The notes: a model not told the origin generated them from the letters alone. 64,000 bases of DNA from Pseudomonas sp. MWU16-30317 (GCF_020515695.1 NZ_JAIWJA010000001.1:930001-994000); one strand, 5' to 3'. Positions 15,811 to 26,303 are shown, numbered from the stretch's first letter. Numbers and translations are program-made.

Positions 15811-18800
15811 TCCAACCCGTCACGTTCACTCAATTGCTGCAAAACCACGATGGTGCCGCCGTGCCCATTGACGATGTGTTGTTCCTGGCGCTGCCATTGC
15901 TGCTCCAGGTGGCACAGCTGCATGAGTCGGGACGAGTCGCGCAGATCAGTTATCTCGATGTGGTGCAAGGGCCGGAACGCACGTTGCAACTGCGTAATCC
16001 TGAAGGTGTCCCGCCGCGGCTGGCGCTGGAAGCAGTCAAGCAGGTGCAGCCCAATCCGGAATCGGCGCTGAATGTCGTCGGCAAAGTCCGCCTGACTCGG
16101 GACTCGGAAAGCGGCGTGGCAATTACCGACCTGCAAGTCCAGGAGGACCTGCATCAAGCCATCGACCACCCGGTATTCCTCCCAGACATGCACAGTTGGG
16201 AGCATCGCCTCGGGCACCACGATGAGATCACCGACATATTCCAGCTCGGTCAGTTGTTGGCGTGTCTGGCATGCGGATTGGATTTCGCCGATATCAATGA
16301 CCTAAAGACGTTTGCCCGGCACCGGCGCAACCTGTTTCAGGTCAATGGTCGGCTCAACCCGGTGTTGGCCAACCTGATCGTCGAGATGACCGAGCTCAAC
16401 CGCCACGACCGCGCCACGGATGTGGCCTCGCTAGCGCGCCGCCTGGAGTCTTGGCGCGAGCAGCCGGCCAGTCTGGATGTCGAGCGTGTGTTGGCCCAGG
16501 CCGAAGGGCCAGCGTCGCGGCGCACGGTGGTCCTGGAACATCTGCGCAACCGTTTGTTTGACCTTTCGCGTCGCAATCGCCTGCTGTACTTCCGGCCTAC
16601 CCAGGCCAACGTCAACTTGACCGTGGCCAGTGTGCCGTTGGTGATGCGCATTGAAAGTATCCGGCCCGAAGCGCTGTGCACCTGGCAGTCCACCTTCGGT
16701 GGTTTCTCCGAACAAGTGCTGAGTGGCAAACCTGTTGGGCTGCAGCAATGGCTGCGGTTTGAAGACCAGACGTGGTTGCAGGCGTCGCTGGAACGCATCA
16801 TCCAGGAAACCCGACGCGACCGTGCCGAGTTCGGCTTCAGCAACTTGCGCCTGGTAGTAGCCTTCATGCGCTGGCACAACCTCAAGGACACACCGGAAGA
16901 ACGCATCGTCACCCCGCTGCTGTGGCTTCCAGTGGAGTTGAGTCGCAAAAAAGGTGTGCGTGACCAGTTCGTGTTGCAATGCGACGAAACCGAGGCGGAA
17001 TTCAACCCGGTAATGCGTCATCAGCTGCGTCAGCTCTACGATATCCAGTTGCCGGAAATCGTCGACCTGCAAAAGACTTCTCTGGAAGACATCCATGCCG
17101 ATATTGCGCGCCAGATCAAACTGACCGAGCCCGGCGTTGAGTTACGCCTGCAAAGCAAACCGCAAATCGAGCTGATCCACCAGAAGGCTGTGCAGCATCT
17201 GCATCACTTCCAGCGCCGTCGCGCCCGTCAGCGTTCGGCGATGCCTTTGGTGAAGCCGGATTTCAGCTACGACCGCGAAGATTTCCGTCCGCTGGGCCTC
17301 CAACTGTTCCAGCAAAAGGTACTACCCAGTGAGTTGCCGCTGCGCCTGGCCGTAGGCGCCAAACCCGTGCTGCGCAATCAACACCCTCAGATGGTCGCCA
17401 GCAGCGCCGAAAACAGTACTTTCGCATTGCCCCAGAACCAGGGGCATCGCTACGCCTGGGACATCGACCTGACGCAGGTGACCCTGGCCAACTTCAACTA
17501 TCGCAAGATGTCGCTGGTGCGTGACTATGCGCAGTTGATCGACGAACCGGCGCAGAACGAAGCGTTTGACCGGATGTTCTCCATCGAACCTCGGGACGTC
17601 GAGGTCCAAACTCCAGACCCGATCCCGTTGCCCAAACAGTGGAACGTGGTCGCCGGTGACGCTACGCAAAATGCTGCCGTCAGCCTGGCCCGTACCGGGC
17701 GTAATTTCATCATTCAGGGACCGCCGGGTACCGGCAAGTCCCAGACCATCACCAACCTGATCGCGGACTACGCAGGTCGCGGTCTGCGGGTGCTGTTCGT
17801 CTGTGAAAAACGTGCGGCGCTGGACGTCGTGTTCCATCGCCTGCAACAAAGTGAACTGGGCGAATTGTGCTGTCTGATTCACGACTCCCAGACTGATAAA
17901 AAAGCCTTCGTGGGAAACCTGCGCGAGTGTTATGAGCGTTGGATCGCCGGCGATGCGCAGTCGCCGCAGTTGCAAGCCCGGCGCGAAACCCTCCTGGCTG
18001 GCCTGAGCCAACAACTGGGCTTGATAGAGGGTTTTGAACAGGCAATGGCTGGGGTGCCGGAGTCCTTGGCATGCTCGGTGCGCGAGTTGGTGCGCCATCT
18101 GATCCAGCTGCCTTCCGTCGCTGCCAAGCAGCCACCCGAAGCCTTGGAGCGCTTGCCCGAATGGCGTCATTGGCAGGCACAAAGCGAGCTGACCGGCCGC
18201 GTGTATCAGGCGTTCAAAGAAAGTTTCGGTCTCGACAGTTTTGCACGTCATCCTTTTAGCCATTTGGCCTCAAGCCTGATTATCCACGAACATGCTTATG
18301 GCCAACTCAAGGCGTTTCTGGATGAAGCCAGTGGGCTGATGGACAGCGTCGAGCAGTACCTGGAGTCATCGTCGAGCCTGCTGTCCGGGGACACCGGCCT
18401 GACGGATGCGTGTGTACTGACCCAGGCCGCGGAACAACTGACCACCGCCAACCTGGCAACGCACCTCGACCTGTTGGAGCCTGGCTCGCCGGGCTTCCAG
18501 GCGCTGCACGCCGAACAGGTGGCGTTGCAGGCATTGACCGTACAGCAACACAACGCCCGTGAATCGACCCATCACTGGCGGGAAAAACTCGCGCCCCAGG
18601 ACACTCAGGCTGCACTCAACCTGGCGCAGCGGCTGGAAGGCTCGCCGCTGAGGTGGCTGCAACCTGCTTGGTGGCGATTGCGCGGCGAATTGCACCGACG
18701 CTACGATTTCAACCAGCACGCGATTCGCCCGAGTTTCATCAGCGTGCTCGACAGCCTGGCCGGCGAGCACCGGGCCACTGCCGAGCTGCACGCCGAGCAG

Positions 18801-21260
18801 CAGCGCCTGCAAGGTCGCTATGGCATCCCGGATATCGACCTGTTCGTGCACAACCTGCAAGCGCTGCTTCAGCAACTGAGCGCATCACCGCTATTGCGCC
18901 AGTGGTTGGAAGGCCTGCGGGGTAATTCGGATTCCCTGCCCCGCGTGCGCCAGCAAGCCAACCTGCGCCAGCCAGTGGCGCGCTTGGCCGAACTGGTCGC
19001 GCAACATTGTGTGTTCGACCAGGCGCCGAGCCTGGCCGAGCTGGCCGAATATCTGCGCGATCTGCGTGAAGAACTCGACGAACTGCCCGACACCCTGCCC
19101 CTACTCAACGAGTTGCACCAAGCCGATCCTGTCTGCTTGGCGGTCGTGCAAAAGTACGCCTTGGCGCAACGTGCACTGGACGGTTTGATTGCTCAGGAAA
19201 ACCTGACTCGCCTGTACCGCGCTAACCCGAAACTGGCGCGCTTCGATGGCCTTGCCTTGAGTTTGGCTGCACGTCAGGTCAGCCAGGCTGAAAGCGGCCT
19301 GCTCAAAAGTAATGCTCACGTGCTCAGCGCTACGTTGCACCAGCGTTTTCTGGAGCATGTGAAGCAATCAGCAATGTCGGTGACTCAACTGGACGCCCAA
19401 GCCCGTGAGTTCAAGAAAGCCTACGCCAAGGGCCGCCGTGAGCTCGAACACGAGCTGGGCAAGACAATGCGCTATCGCTCCATCCGCGAAATGGCGAGTG
19501 GCGACAGTGGCCGGGTGATCAACGATCTCAAGCCCATCTGGTTGATGAGCCCGCTGTCGGTATCCGACACCCTGCCATTGACGCCGGACCTGTTTGACGT
19601 GGTGATTTTCGACGAAGCCAGCCAGATCCCCAGCGAAGAAGCCGTGCCGGCCCTGAGCCGTGCGCAGCAGGTGATTGTGGTGGGTGACGAGATGCAGTTG
19701 CCACCGACCAACTTCTTCTCCAGTGCCGGAGAACAGGACGACAACGAACTGATTGCCATGGAGGACGGCGAGCAGATCGCAATCAACCTTGATGCCGATA
19801 GCCTGCTCAGCCAAGCCGCGCGTAACTTACCGGCGACCCTCTTGGCCTGGCACTACCGTAGTCGCCACGAAGCCTTGATCAGTTTCTCCAATGCAGCATT
19901 CTACGAAGGGCGGTTGATCACCATTCCTGATCGTCGTATCGAGCGCCCTGCCCCGGCTCACGCGGCCCTTGACTCCACGGACGCCCAGGCAGTGATCCAG
20001 GGCGCCGACACGCTGTTGGAAAGCCCGATCAGCTTCTTGAAGATGAGCGACGGTGTCTACCTCAGCCGCAGCAACGTGGCCGAAGCACGCTATATCGCCA
20101 ACCTGGTGCGCGAGCTGCTGCAACGCGATACCGGCCTGAGCCTGGGTATCGTGGCGTTTTCCGAGGCCCAGCAAGGTGCCATCGACCAGGCCCTGGAAGA
20201 CCTGGCCAGCAGTGACTCGGCCTTTGCTACGCGGCTTGAGCGCGAGTACGTGCGTGAAGATGCCGGGCAATTCAATGGGCTGTTCGTCAAGAACCTGGAG
20301 AACGTTCAGGGGGACGAGCGGGATGTGATCATCCTGAGCATCTGCTACGCGCCCGGACCGAACGGCAAAATGCTGATGAACTTCGGCCCGATCAACCAGC
20401 GTGGCGGCGAAAAACGCCTCAATGTGATCTTCAGTCGCGCCCGCAAGCGCATGGCGATCGTATCCAGCATCGAATCCGAGGCCATCACCAACACCCACAA
20501 CGACGGCGCTGCTGCACTGCGCGCGTTCCTGCAGTTTGCGCATGCCAGTGCCAGTGGGGATGCGCCGCGCTCCCAAGGTATCCTCGCCAACCTTAATCCA
20601 GGCGCCAGGCAGTCCTTTGCCGTAAGCCTGCCAAAGGACCACCTGCGCAGTACCCTCGCCGCTGCGTTGCGCAAACGCGGCCATTCTGTTCAGGAGTGTG
20701 TCGGGCGTTCACAGTTCCGCTGTGACCTGGCGATCAGTGACGCCAGCGGCGAACACTTCAGCCTCGGCGTGCTGTTGGACGGTGATACGGCGGCTGCAAC
20801 TGACGTGCGTGAGCGTTATATCTTCCGTCCGACGGTACTGCGCAGTTTCGGTTGGAAGATTATCGACGTGCTCAGCCATGATTGGCTGCGAGACCCGGAA
20901 GACGTGCTCAATCGTATCGAAGGGCTGCTAAGGAATGAGGAAACGCCTGCGCTACCAGAACTAGAACCACAACAGACAGAGGGAACCTTCGAGATTGAGG
21001 CCGACGTACCAGTCACCACGCAAGCGTCACCCTTGATGCGCGAGTTCACCTTTGGAGAAGGCAATTCCAACAAGTTCTGGCGGATTGGCGTGGCGGATGT
21101 CGAGCTCACGGTGAATTTTGGTCGTATCGGCACCAAGGGTCAGACCCTGATCAAGTCCCTCGACAGTCCCGAGCGCGCTTTGCGTGAAGCAGACAAGCTG
21201 ATCGCGGAGAAACTCCGCAAAGGGTATCAAGAGCAAGCGGATTCGATCACCCCGGAGTGA
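15798..21260 (+). CDS. large kinase-like/DUF4011/SF1 helicase/nuclease-like/WGR protein
   Basis: The 1820-residue protein has five parts. Residues 1-215 resemble a protein-kinase C-lobe (EITDIFQLGQLLACL) without obvious catalytic residues. From about 245 a DUF4011-type segment contains SRRNRLLYFRPT. The SF1 helicase core has Walker A GPPGTGKSQT (about 640) and Walker B VVIFDEASQIP (about 1266), then late motifs such as NVQGDERDVII. Residues about 1615-1710 resemble the MTES_1575 nuclease domain, but LGVLLDG replaces the usual GIECDG. A WGR domain (FWRIGVADVELTVNFGRIG) ends the protein. GGAGGG lies six bases before ATG. Similar helicases occur in defence loci; a DNA-sensing or DNA-processing role is inferred. 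Confidence 0.85.
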   Translation: MDPVIQPVTFTQLLQNHDGAAVPIDDVLFLALPLLLQVAQLHESGRVAQISYLDVVQGPERTLQLRNPEGVPPRLALEAVKQVQPNPESALNVVGKVRLTRDSESGVAITDLQVQEDLHQAIDHPVFLPDMHSWEHRLGHHDEITDIFQLGQLLACLACGLDFADINDLKTFARHRRNLFQVNGRLNPVLANLIVEMTELNRHDRATDVASLARRLESWREQPASLDVERVLAQAEGPASRRTVVLEHLRNRLFDLSRRNRLLYFRPTQANVNLTVASVPLVMRIESIRPEALCTWQSTFGGFSEQVLSGKPVGLQQWLRFEDQTWLQASLERIIQETRRDRAEFGFSNLRLVVAFMRWHNLKDTPEERIVTPLLWLPVELSRKKGVRDQFVLQCDETEAEFNPVMRHQLRQLYDIQLPEIVDLQKTSLEDIHADIARQIKLTEPGVELRLQSKPQIELIHQKAVQHLHHFQRRRARQRSAMPLVKPDFSYDREDFRPLGLQLFQQKVLPSELPLRLAVGAKPVLRNQHPQMVASSAENSTFALPQNQGHRYAWDIDLTQVTLANFNYRKMSLVRDYAQLIDEPAQNEAFDRMFSIEPRDVEVQTPDPIPLPKQWNVVAGDATQNAAVSLARTGRNFIIQGPPGTGKSQTITNLIADYAGRGLRVLFVCEKRAALDVVFHRLQQSELGELCCLIHDSQTDKKAFVGNLRECYERWIAGDAQSPQLQARRETLLAGLSQQLGLIEGFEQAMAGVPESLACSVRELVRHLIQLPSVAAKQPPEALERLPEWRHWQAQSELTGRVYQAFKESFGLDSFARHPFSHLASSLIIHEHAYGQLKAFLDEASGLMDSVEQYLESSSSLLSGDTGLTDACVLTQAAEQLTTANLATHLDLLEPGSPGFQALHAEQVALQALTVQQHNARESTHHWREKLAPQDTQAALNLAQRLEGSPLRWLQPAWWRLRGELHRRYDFNQHAIRPSFISVLDSLAGEHRATAELHAEQQRLQGRYGIPDIDLFVHNLQALLQQLSASPLLRQWLEGLRGNSDSLPRVRQQANLRQPVARLAELVAQHCVFDQAPSLAELAEYLRDLREELDELPDTLPLLNELHQADPVCLAVVQKYALAQRALDGLIAQENLTRLYRANPKLARFDGLALSLAARQVSQAESGLLKSNAHVLSATLHQRFLEHVKQSAMSVTQLDAQAREFKKAYAKGRRELEHELGKTMRYRSIREMASGDSGRVINDLKPIWLMSPLSVSDTLPLTPDLFDVVIFDEASQIPSEEAVPALSRAQQVIVVGDEMQLPPTNFFSSAGEQDDNELIAMEDGEQIAINLDADSLLSQAARNLPATLLAWHYRSRHEALISFSNAAFYEGRLITIPDRRIERPAPAHAALDSTDAQAVIQGADTLLESPISFLKMSDGVYLSRSNVAEARYIANLVRELLQRDTGLSLGIVAFSEAQQGAIDQALEDLASSDSAFATRLEREYVREDAGQFNGLFVKNLENVQGDERDVIILSICYAPGPNGKMLMNFGPINQRGGEKRLNVIFSRARKRMAIVSSIESEAITNTHNDGAAALRAFLQFAHASASGDAPRSQGILANLNPGARQSFAVSLPKDHLRSTLAAALRKRGHSVQECVGRSQFRCDLAISDASGEHFSLGVLLDGDTAAATDVRERYIFRPTVLRSFGWKIIDVLSHDWLRDPEDVLNRIEGLLRNEETPALPELEPQQTEGTFEIEADVPVTTQASPLMREFTFGEGNSNKFWRIGVADVELTVNFGRIGTKGQTLIKSLDSPERALREADKLIAEKLRKGYQEQADSITPE

Positions 21261-21647
21261 AATGAGTCGGTGCAGCATGACTGGGACAAGCGCGTTCAAT
21301 CGTTAAATGGCGTATTTGGGTGTGGCCTGTGGTTGTTGTCCAATGTCACTAACCCCCGTTCGGTTTTGCTCAAAACCCCGCATGGTGCAAAGTCAGCCCC
21401 TCGCCTTACTGAGACGTTCGCGATACGAGTAAAAAGTCTGGTCATCCGTAACGCAGCTCCACGTAACCCGCTGATTCAGCCCCGGACATGCTTTCTGATC
21501 AATCAATATCTGTTCCGTGAAAATTACTCATGAACTGGGGGTTCCTTGCTGCCGGGCTGAGCTACAGCCCGGGTTTTGATAAAACGCCTACCTGGATTGC
21601 AATCGAGTAACGCAATCCTCCCCGTACCCGCCACCCAAGTTCGTCCA
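21261..21647. other. intergenic region with a terminator
   Basis: These 387 bases separate the end of the helicase gene from the convergent dehydrogenase gene. The only clear structure is the hairpin terminator at 21552-21577. An 87-codon frame at 21270 lacks any support. Confidence 0.4.
21552..21577 (+). terminator. rho-independent terminator
   Basis: CCGGGCTG and CAGCCCGG form a perfect 8-base-pair stem with loop AGCTA, followed by GTTTT on the plus strand. It would end rightward transcription from the peptidase-helicase unit. Confidence 0.65.
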
Positions 21648-24029
21648 TTACTGAGGCAGCGCGTACGCTACTACGTAGTCTCCCTTCATCGTCGTAGCGG
21701 AGTTTCCGCCCGCGCTGATGACAACAAACTGCCTGCCGCTTTTAGGCGAGATGTAAGTCATCGGCGTAGCTTCCGCACCAACAGGCAGGCGCCCTTTCCA
21801 CAGTTCCTTGCCGGTGCGCACATCCAGTGCCCGGATATAGAAGTCCTGCGACGCGGCAATAAACACCAGGCCGGTTGACGTGGTGACTGGCCCTCCCCGC
21901 GTCGGCATGCCGATAGGCATCGGCAGATGGGTGGCTACACCCAGTGGGCCAGTGTCTTGCGTCGTTCCAAGCGGCATCGACCATGCGACCTTGCGTGTTG
22001 CCAAGTCGATAGCGCTGATGGTTCCGTACGGCGGCTCCTGGCAGGGGATCCCCAATGGCGACAGGAAACGTCCCATCTCGATCCCCCATGGCGTACCTGC
22101 CTGCGGTGCATTGCCCTCATGGCCGCCCCCTTTGACACCGGCCTCGTCATAGGCTTTGCGAGGAATCATGCGATTCCAGATGGCGACACGGGTGTCGTTC
22201 ACGATCAGGTAACCGAGGTTTTCCGCGACGGAAGCCGAGCCCCAATTCATGCCGCCCAACCAGCTTGGGTACTGGATGGTCAGGCGCTCACTGGGAGGTG
22301 TGAATTCACCCTCGTAGCGAGCCTTGCGAAAATCGATACGGCAGATCAACTGGTCGATTGGCGTGAGTCCCCACATGCGCTTCTCGCTGAGGGGCTCTGT
22401 GCCGATAGCGGGCATGCCTACCGAGTAAGGTTGGGTCGGCGAACTGCGGTCGTCGGCCACGCCACCCTGGGGAACCTGACGCTCTTCGACCTTGGCGATC
22501 GGCGTGCCCGTGCGGCGGTCGAGCATGAAGATCTGCCCCCGCTTGGTCGTCTGGATCAGGGCTGGCAAGATACCGCCGTGTCCATCCGGAACATCATAAA
22601 GGGCTGGTTGAGAAGGCACGTCGTAGTCCCACCGGTCGTGATGCACGGTCTGGAAGTGCCAGCGCTCGCGCCCCGTGGCGATATCCAACGCGACAATGGA
22701 AGAGGAATAGCGGTCGTCAGCTGCAGATCTCTCGCCGCCCCAGAAGTCGGGGGTCGCATTACCTGTGGGCAAATAGATCAGCCCCAACGCGTCGTCAAAG
22801 GCAGGTGTCGACCAGACGTTGGGCGTACCCGGCGTGTAGCCCTGTCCTTCTGGGGGCTCACGGGTAATCGCAGGGTTACCCAAGTCCCATGCCCAGACAA
22901 GCGCGCCTGTGCGGACATTGAATGCGCGTACGACTCCGGAAGGCTCACCGGTTTTCTGGTTATCCCAGACCAAACCCCCAACGACGACCAGATCGCGCAC
23001 AACGGTGGGGGCTGCTGTCGGAAAATAAAGCTCCTTGTAAGGGCTTCCCATACCGATCCGCAGGCTCACACTGCCGTGGTCGCCAAAGTCGGTACAAGCC
23101 TCCCCTGTTTGCGCGTCAACGGCTATCAGGCGCGCATCGACGGTGGTGGCAATGATTCGACGAGTGCAAGCGGCTGCGGGCACGGAGTTCCCGGAATCCG
23201 ATGTTTGCGCAGTCGAATCGTGATAACCCACGCCGCGACAGCGCGGGTAGACGTTGTTGGTTTGCACTTTGGGATCGTGGTGCCAGATCTCCTTCCCGGT
23301 CTCGTCGTCCAGGGCAAAGAGCTGACTGGACTGAGTACAACCGTAGAGCACGCCACCAACGTGCAGCGGCGTGACCACATGGCCTTCGCTGCTACCCTTT
23401 GGGATTTCTCCCGTCCGATACGTCCAGGCGACCTTGAGGTCAGAGACGTTTTGCGCAGTGATCTTGTCCAGGACGGCGTGCCGAGTGCCTGATGGGGTAT
23501 GCCCGAAGTAGCGCCAATCGGCAGCCGGCTCGACGGTGCCAACGGCTTTGCCAGGCACAGGCGTCGGTGCTCCGTCGGCTGTCTGGATTGGCTGTGGTTG
23601 CAGCGCTGCGTAAAACGTAGCTGCGAGGCCCACGGCCACCGCCAATGCGCACATATAGGAAAGCCTGGCTTTTGCAGTTTCGCGGCCAGGAGCCAGCGTA
23701 GGTATCGCCAGCAGCACCAACAGAGCGAGGACTGCCAACGCGAACAATCGAGAAAACAGCGGCCAGAAGGCCAGGCCCACATCCCATACAGCCCAGGCTA
23801 TCGACGCCACGAATACCGCTAGATATAGCAAGGCACCTGACAGGCTCCGGCGCACCAGAAGGATCCCGGCTACGGTCATCCCCAACCCCGCCAGCGCGAA
23901 GTACCAGGAACCGCTTAGCGTAATGAGATAGACGCCAGCGATGAGCATGAACAGCCCTGGAAGCAGAGTGATCATACCTAGCGCAATCAGTAGCGCGCGG
24001 GCTATCCGGGATGGGTTTGTGTCCGGCAT
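21648..24029 (-). CDS. membrane-bound PQQ-dependent dehydrogenase (glucose/quinate/shikimate family)
   Basis: The start is ATG 24029, preceded by AAGGAAG; an upstream frame to 24101 lacks a site. The 793-residue protein has about five N-terminal membrane helices (residues 10-140), then a periplasmic eight-bladed beta-propeller with repeated tryptophan-docking strands (for example LKVAWTYRTGE and TGKEIWHHDPK). Such enzymes oxidise sugars or polyols in the periplasm and pass electrons to ubiquinone. The substrate may be glucose, quinate or another polyol. It lies 84 bases downstream of a co-directional SDR gene. Confidence 0.9.
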   Translation of the reverse strand: MPDTNPSRIARALLIALGMITLLPGLFMLIAGVYLITLSGSWYFALAGLGMTVAGILLVRRSLSGALLYLAVFVASIAWAVWDVGLAFWPLFSRLFALAVLALLVLLAIPTLAPGRETAKARLSYMCALAVAVGLAATFYAALQPQPIQTADGAPTPVPGKAVGTVEPAADWRYFGHTPSGTRHAVLDKITAQNVSDLKVAWTYRTGEIPKGSSEGHVVTPLHVGGVLYGCTQSSQLFALDDETGKEIWHHDPKVQTNNVYPRCRGVGYHDSTAQTSDSGNSVPAAACTRRIIATTVDARLIAVDAQTGEACTDFGDHGSVSLRIGMGSPYKELYFPTAAPTVVRDLVVVGGLVWDNQKTGEPSGVVRAFNVRTGALVWAWDLGNPAITREPPEGQGYTPGTPNVWSTPAFDDALGLIYLPTGNATPDFWGGERSAADDRYSSSIVALDIATGRERWHFQTVHHDRWDYDVPSQPALYDVPDGHGGILPALIQTTKRGQIFMLDRRTGTPIAKVEERQVPQGGVADDRSSPTQPYSVGMPAIGTEPLSEKRMWGLTPIDQLICRIDFRKARYEGEFTPPSERLTIQYPSWLGGMNWGSASVAENLGYLIVNDTRVAIWNRMIPRKAYDEAGVKGGGHEGNAPQAGTPWGIEMGRFLSPLGIPCQEPPYGTISAIDLATRKVAWSMPLGTTQDTGPLGVATHLPMPIGMPTRGGPVTTSTGLVFIAASQDFYIRALDVRTGKELWKGRLPVGAEATPMTYISPKSGRQFVVISAGGNSATTMKGDYVVAYALPQ

Positions 24030-24113
24030 AAATGACTTCCTTGATACGCTATTGAGCATGGGTGCTCTTGGGCTTGCCTGGGCATAACTGATAAAGCGCA
24101 CAGCCCAGACGGG

Positions 24114-24878
24114 TCAATGCATGACGAAACCGCCATCCACCGAAATGGATTGCCCGGTGACGTAGCTGGAAGTGCTACTACTCAACCACAGCACAGCGTC
24201 GGCGATTTCCTCTGGCTTGCCATGACGGCCCATGGGGATAGCCTTGACCATTCCCTCCATCGCCTCGCCCTGCCCCGCGGCCACCATGCTGTCGACCATG
24301 GGCGTCCAGATCAGCCCCGGGCATACCGCGTTGACGCGGATGTTACGGGCGGCATATTCAAGCGCGGCGCTCTTGGTCAGGCCGATCACACCGTGCTTGG
24401 CAGCGTGATAATTGGCGCGTTCTGCACCTCCCACCAAGCCTCCCAGCGAAGAACAGTTCACGATGGCGCCGCTACCTTGACGACGCATGTGTTCCAGCTC
24501 GAACTTCATGCACGCCCAGACGCCGCGAAGGTTGATGGACATCACGCGGTCATAGTCGTCGACGGTTGCGTCGGCGATTTCGGCCAGGATGTTCTGGATA
24601 CCTGCGTTGTTGAACGCCGCGTCGAGTCGCCCAAATGTAGCGATGGTCTCCTTGACCATGGCCTCGACCTGATCGATGTCGGCAACATCACAGCGAAGGC
24701 CGATCGCCTTGTGGCCGGCAGCGACCAATGCCTCGGCCTGTACTCGTGCGGCGTCACCATTGACGTCTACAAGCGCAACTGCTGCCCCAGCCTGGGCGAA
24801 CGCCTTGGCGGTTGCCAGACCAATACCAGAGGCTGCACCGGTGACCAGCGCAACTTTGTTTTCAAACGAAAAGCTCAT
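24114..24878 (-). CDS. SDR-family NAD(P)-dependent oxidoreductase
   Basis: ATG 24878 with GAGGA upstream is preferred to the TTG three bases earlier (254 residues). It has the classical SDR features: TGAASGIG for cofactor binding (about 14-21), NNAG near 91, a serine near 143 and YHAAK near 157. DVN after the second strand suggests NAD preference. It lies between the MFS gene and the PQQ dehydrogenase gene, all leftward, and may act in the same oxidative pathway. The substrate is unknown. Confidence 0.9.
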   Translation of the reverse strand: MSFSFENKVALVTGAASGIGLATAKAFAQAGAAVALVDVNGDAARVQAEALVAAGHKAIGLRCDVADIDQVEAMVKETIATFGRLDAAFNNAGIQNILAEIADATVDDYDRVMSINLRGVWACMKFELEHMRRQGSGAIVNCSSLGGLVGGAERANYHAAKHGVIGLTKSAALEYAARNIRVNAVCPGLIWTPMVDSMVAAGQGEAMEGMVKAIPMGRHGKPEEIADAVLWLSSSTSSYVTGQSISVDGGFVMH

Positions 24879-24893
24879 CAAAAATCCTCGACT

Positions 24894-26186
24894 TTACAGG
24901 TGATCAGATTCAGGTCGTGCCCACAGCACACAGACTGCCGCGAGCAGACAGCCAAGTCCGCAGGCACCCACGACCAGGCCCATAGGCCAGGGGGTACCAT
25001 CGGCAAACTCGGCTACCAGAGCTGAGCCCAAAATGCCGGCGCCATACTGCATTGCACCAGCGAGTGCCGATGCGGTACCGGAAAATTGGGGAAGGCAGTT
25101 CAAGGCCCCAGTGATGGCGTTTGCCAGGACAAAGCCTGTGGCTGTGACGAATACGAAACAGCCACAGATCAGCAGCGGCAGCCCGCCCCAATCGGCCCAG
25201 GTGGTGAATGCAATCAAGCCCCCAGCGATGGCCGAAATGATCCCACCCACCAACAGCACCGCATCGGCGTCATGGCGATTGAGCAATCGAGCGTTGAGCT
25301 GATTAGTCACCATCAGCCCAACGATGCCGGCCCCGAATAGCGCGCCGTACCATTGCGGATCAACATGGTGGTAAGCGATGTACGCAAAGGGCGAGCCCGC
25401 GATGTAGGCAAAAGTACCGGCGTAAAAGAACCCGCCAGTGGCGACATAGGCCAGGAACCTGGGCGTGCGCAGTAGCACGCCATAGCGCTGCACGATGGTG
25501 TGTAGCGAAGTAGGGCTGCGCCGATGAGCAGGCAAGGTTTCGGGTAAAAGTACCAGGCTGGCAAGTGTGGCCAGTCCCAGCAATACCAGGGTCCAGAAGA
25601 TGGCTTGCCATGAGAACAGATGCAAAATCTGCCCGCCGACTGTGGGGCCTGCCAGCGGTGCGATTGCCATGATGGTCATCAAGGTCGACATTTTCTGCCC
25701 GGCTTGACGACCCTCATACAGATCGCGAACCATCGCCCGAGCAAGAACCACGTTTGCACAGGCGCCCAACGCTTGCACCACGCGCCAGGCAATCATGGTC
25801 GTACCATCACTGGCCAGGGCACAGCCGGCGGATCCCGCAACAAACAGCAGGCAGCCCAGCGCGACAGGCAGCCTGCGGCCATATCGATCACTGAACGGCC
25901 CCCAAAAAAGCTGTCCTGCACTGAACCCAGCAAGGTATCCGCTCACAGTTAGCGCCATCGTGCCGCCGTCTGCGTGCAACGAGCTCGCCATGATCGGCAT
26001 CGCTGGCAAATAGAGGTCAGTGGAAATCGACGCGAAGGCCAGCAAGGCGCTGAGGATTAATAAAGTGCGAGTGCCGTGCTGCGGATCGTGTCCCGTTTGC
26101 GTATCTCGGGGGCGAGACTCAGCCAATGCGATCTCTCTCGCTGCGCGTTGCTTCAGGCAAAATCCGGGAAGCAGTCGTGTGCTCAC
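24894..26186 (-). CDS. Bcr/CflA-type MFS multidrug exporter
   Basis: GTG 26186 is preferred as start because GAGGACTCAAAC precedes it; an ATG at 26261 would add 25 residues without a site. The 430-residue product has twelve predicted membrane helices. It has the DHA1 motif A, GPFSDRYGRR, after helix 2 and STDLYLPAMP in helix 1, as in Bcr/CflA drug exporters. The promoter faces the cupin gene, and two TGAG-N5-CTCA palindromes lie between them. It probably exports a toxic compound linked to the neighbouring redox genes. Confidence 0.85.
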   Translation of the reverse strand: MSTRLLPGFCLKQRAAREIALAESRPRDTQTGHDPQHGTRTLLILSALLAFASISTDLYLPAMPIMASSLHADGGTMALTVSGYLAGFSAGQLFWGPFSDRYGRRLPVALGCLLFVAGSAGCALASDGTTMIAWRVVQALGACANVVLARAMVRDLYEGRQAGQKMSTLMTIMAIAPLAGPTVGGQILHLFSWQAIFWTLVLLGLATLASLVLLPETLPAHRRSPTSLHTIVQRYGVLLRTPRFLAYVATGGFFYAGTFAYIAGSPFAYIAYHHVDPQWYGALFGAGIVGLMVTNQLNARLLNRHDADAVLLVGGIISAIAGGLIAFTTWADWGGLPLLICGCFVFVTATGFVLANAITGALNCLPQFSGTASALAGAMQYGAGILGSALVAEFADGTPWPMGLVVGACGLGCLLAAVCVLWARPESDHL

Positions 26187-26303
26187 GTTTGAGTCCTCTG
26201 CGGCTAGGGTCAGCGAGCGCTGATATGCGATGAAAAATTCATGTGGGCTAACGCTAATCATTGAGGGAGCCCTTGAATACCGGGCAAATTCGGGATGTGC
26301 TAC

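Noticed and set aside
21927..23492. 521-codon rightward frame opposite the PQQ dehydrogenase gene
   Set aside because: It is the antisense shadow of a well-supported gene in GC-rich DNA and has no domain or start support.
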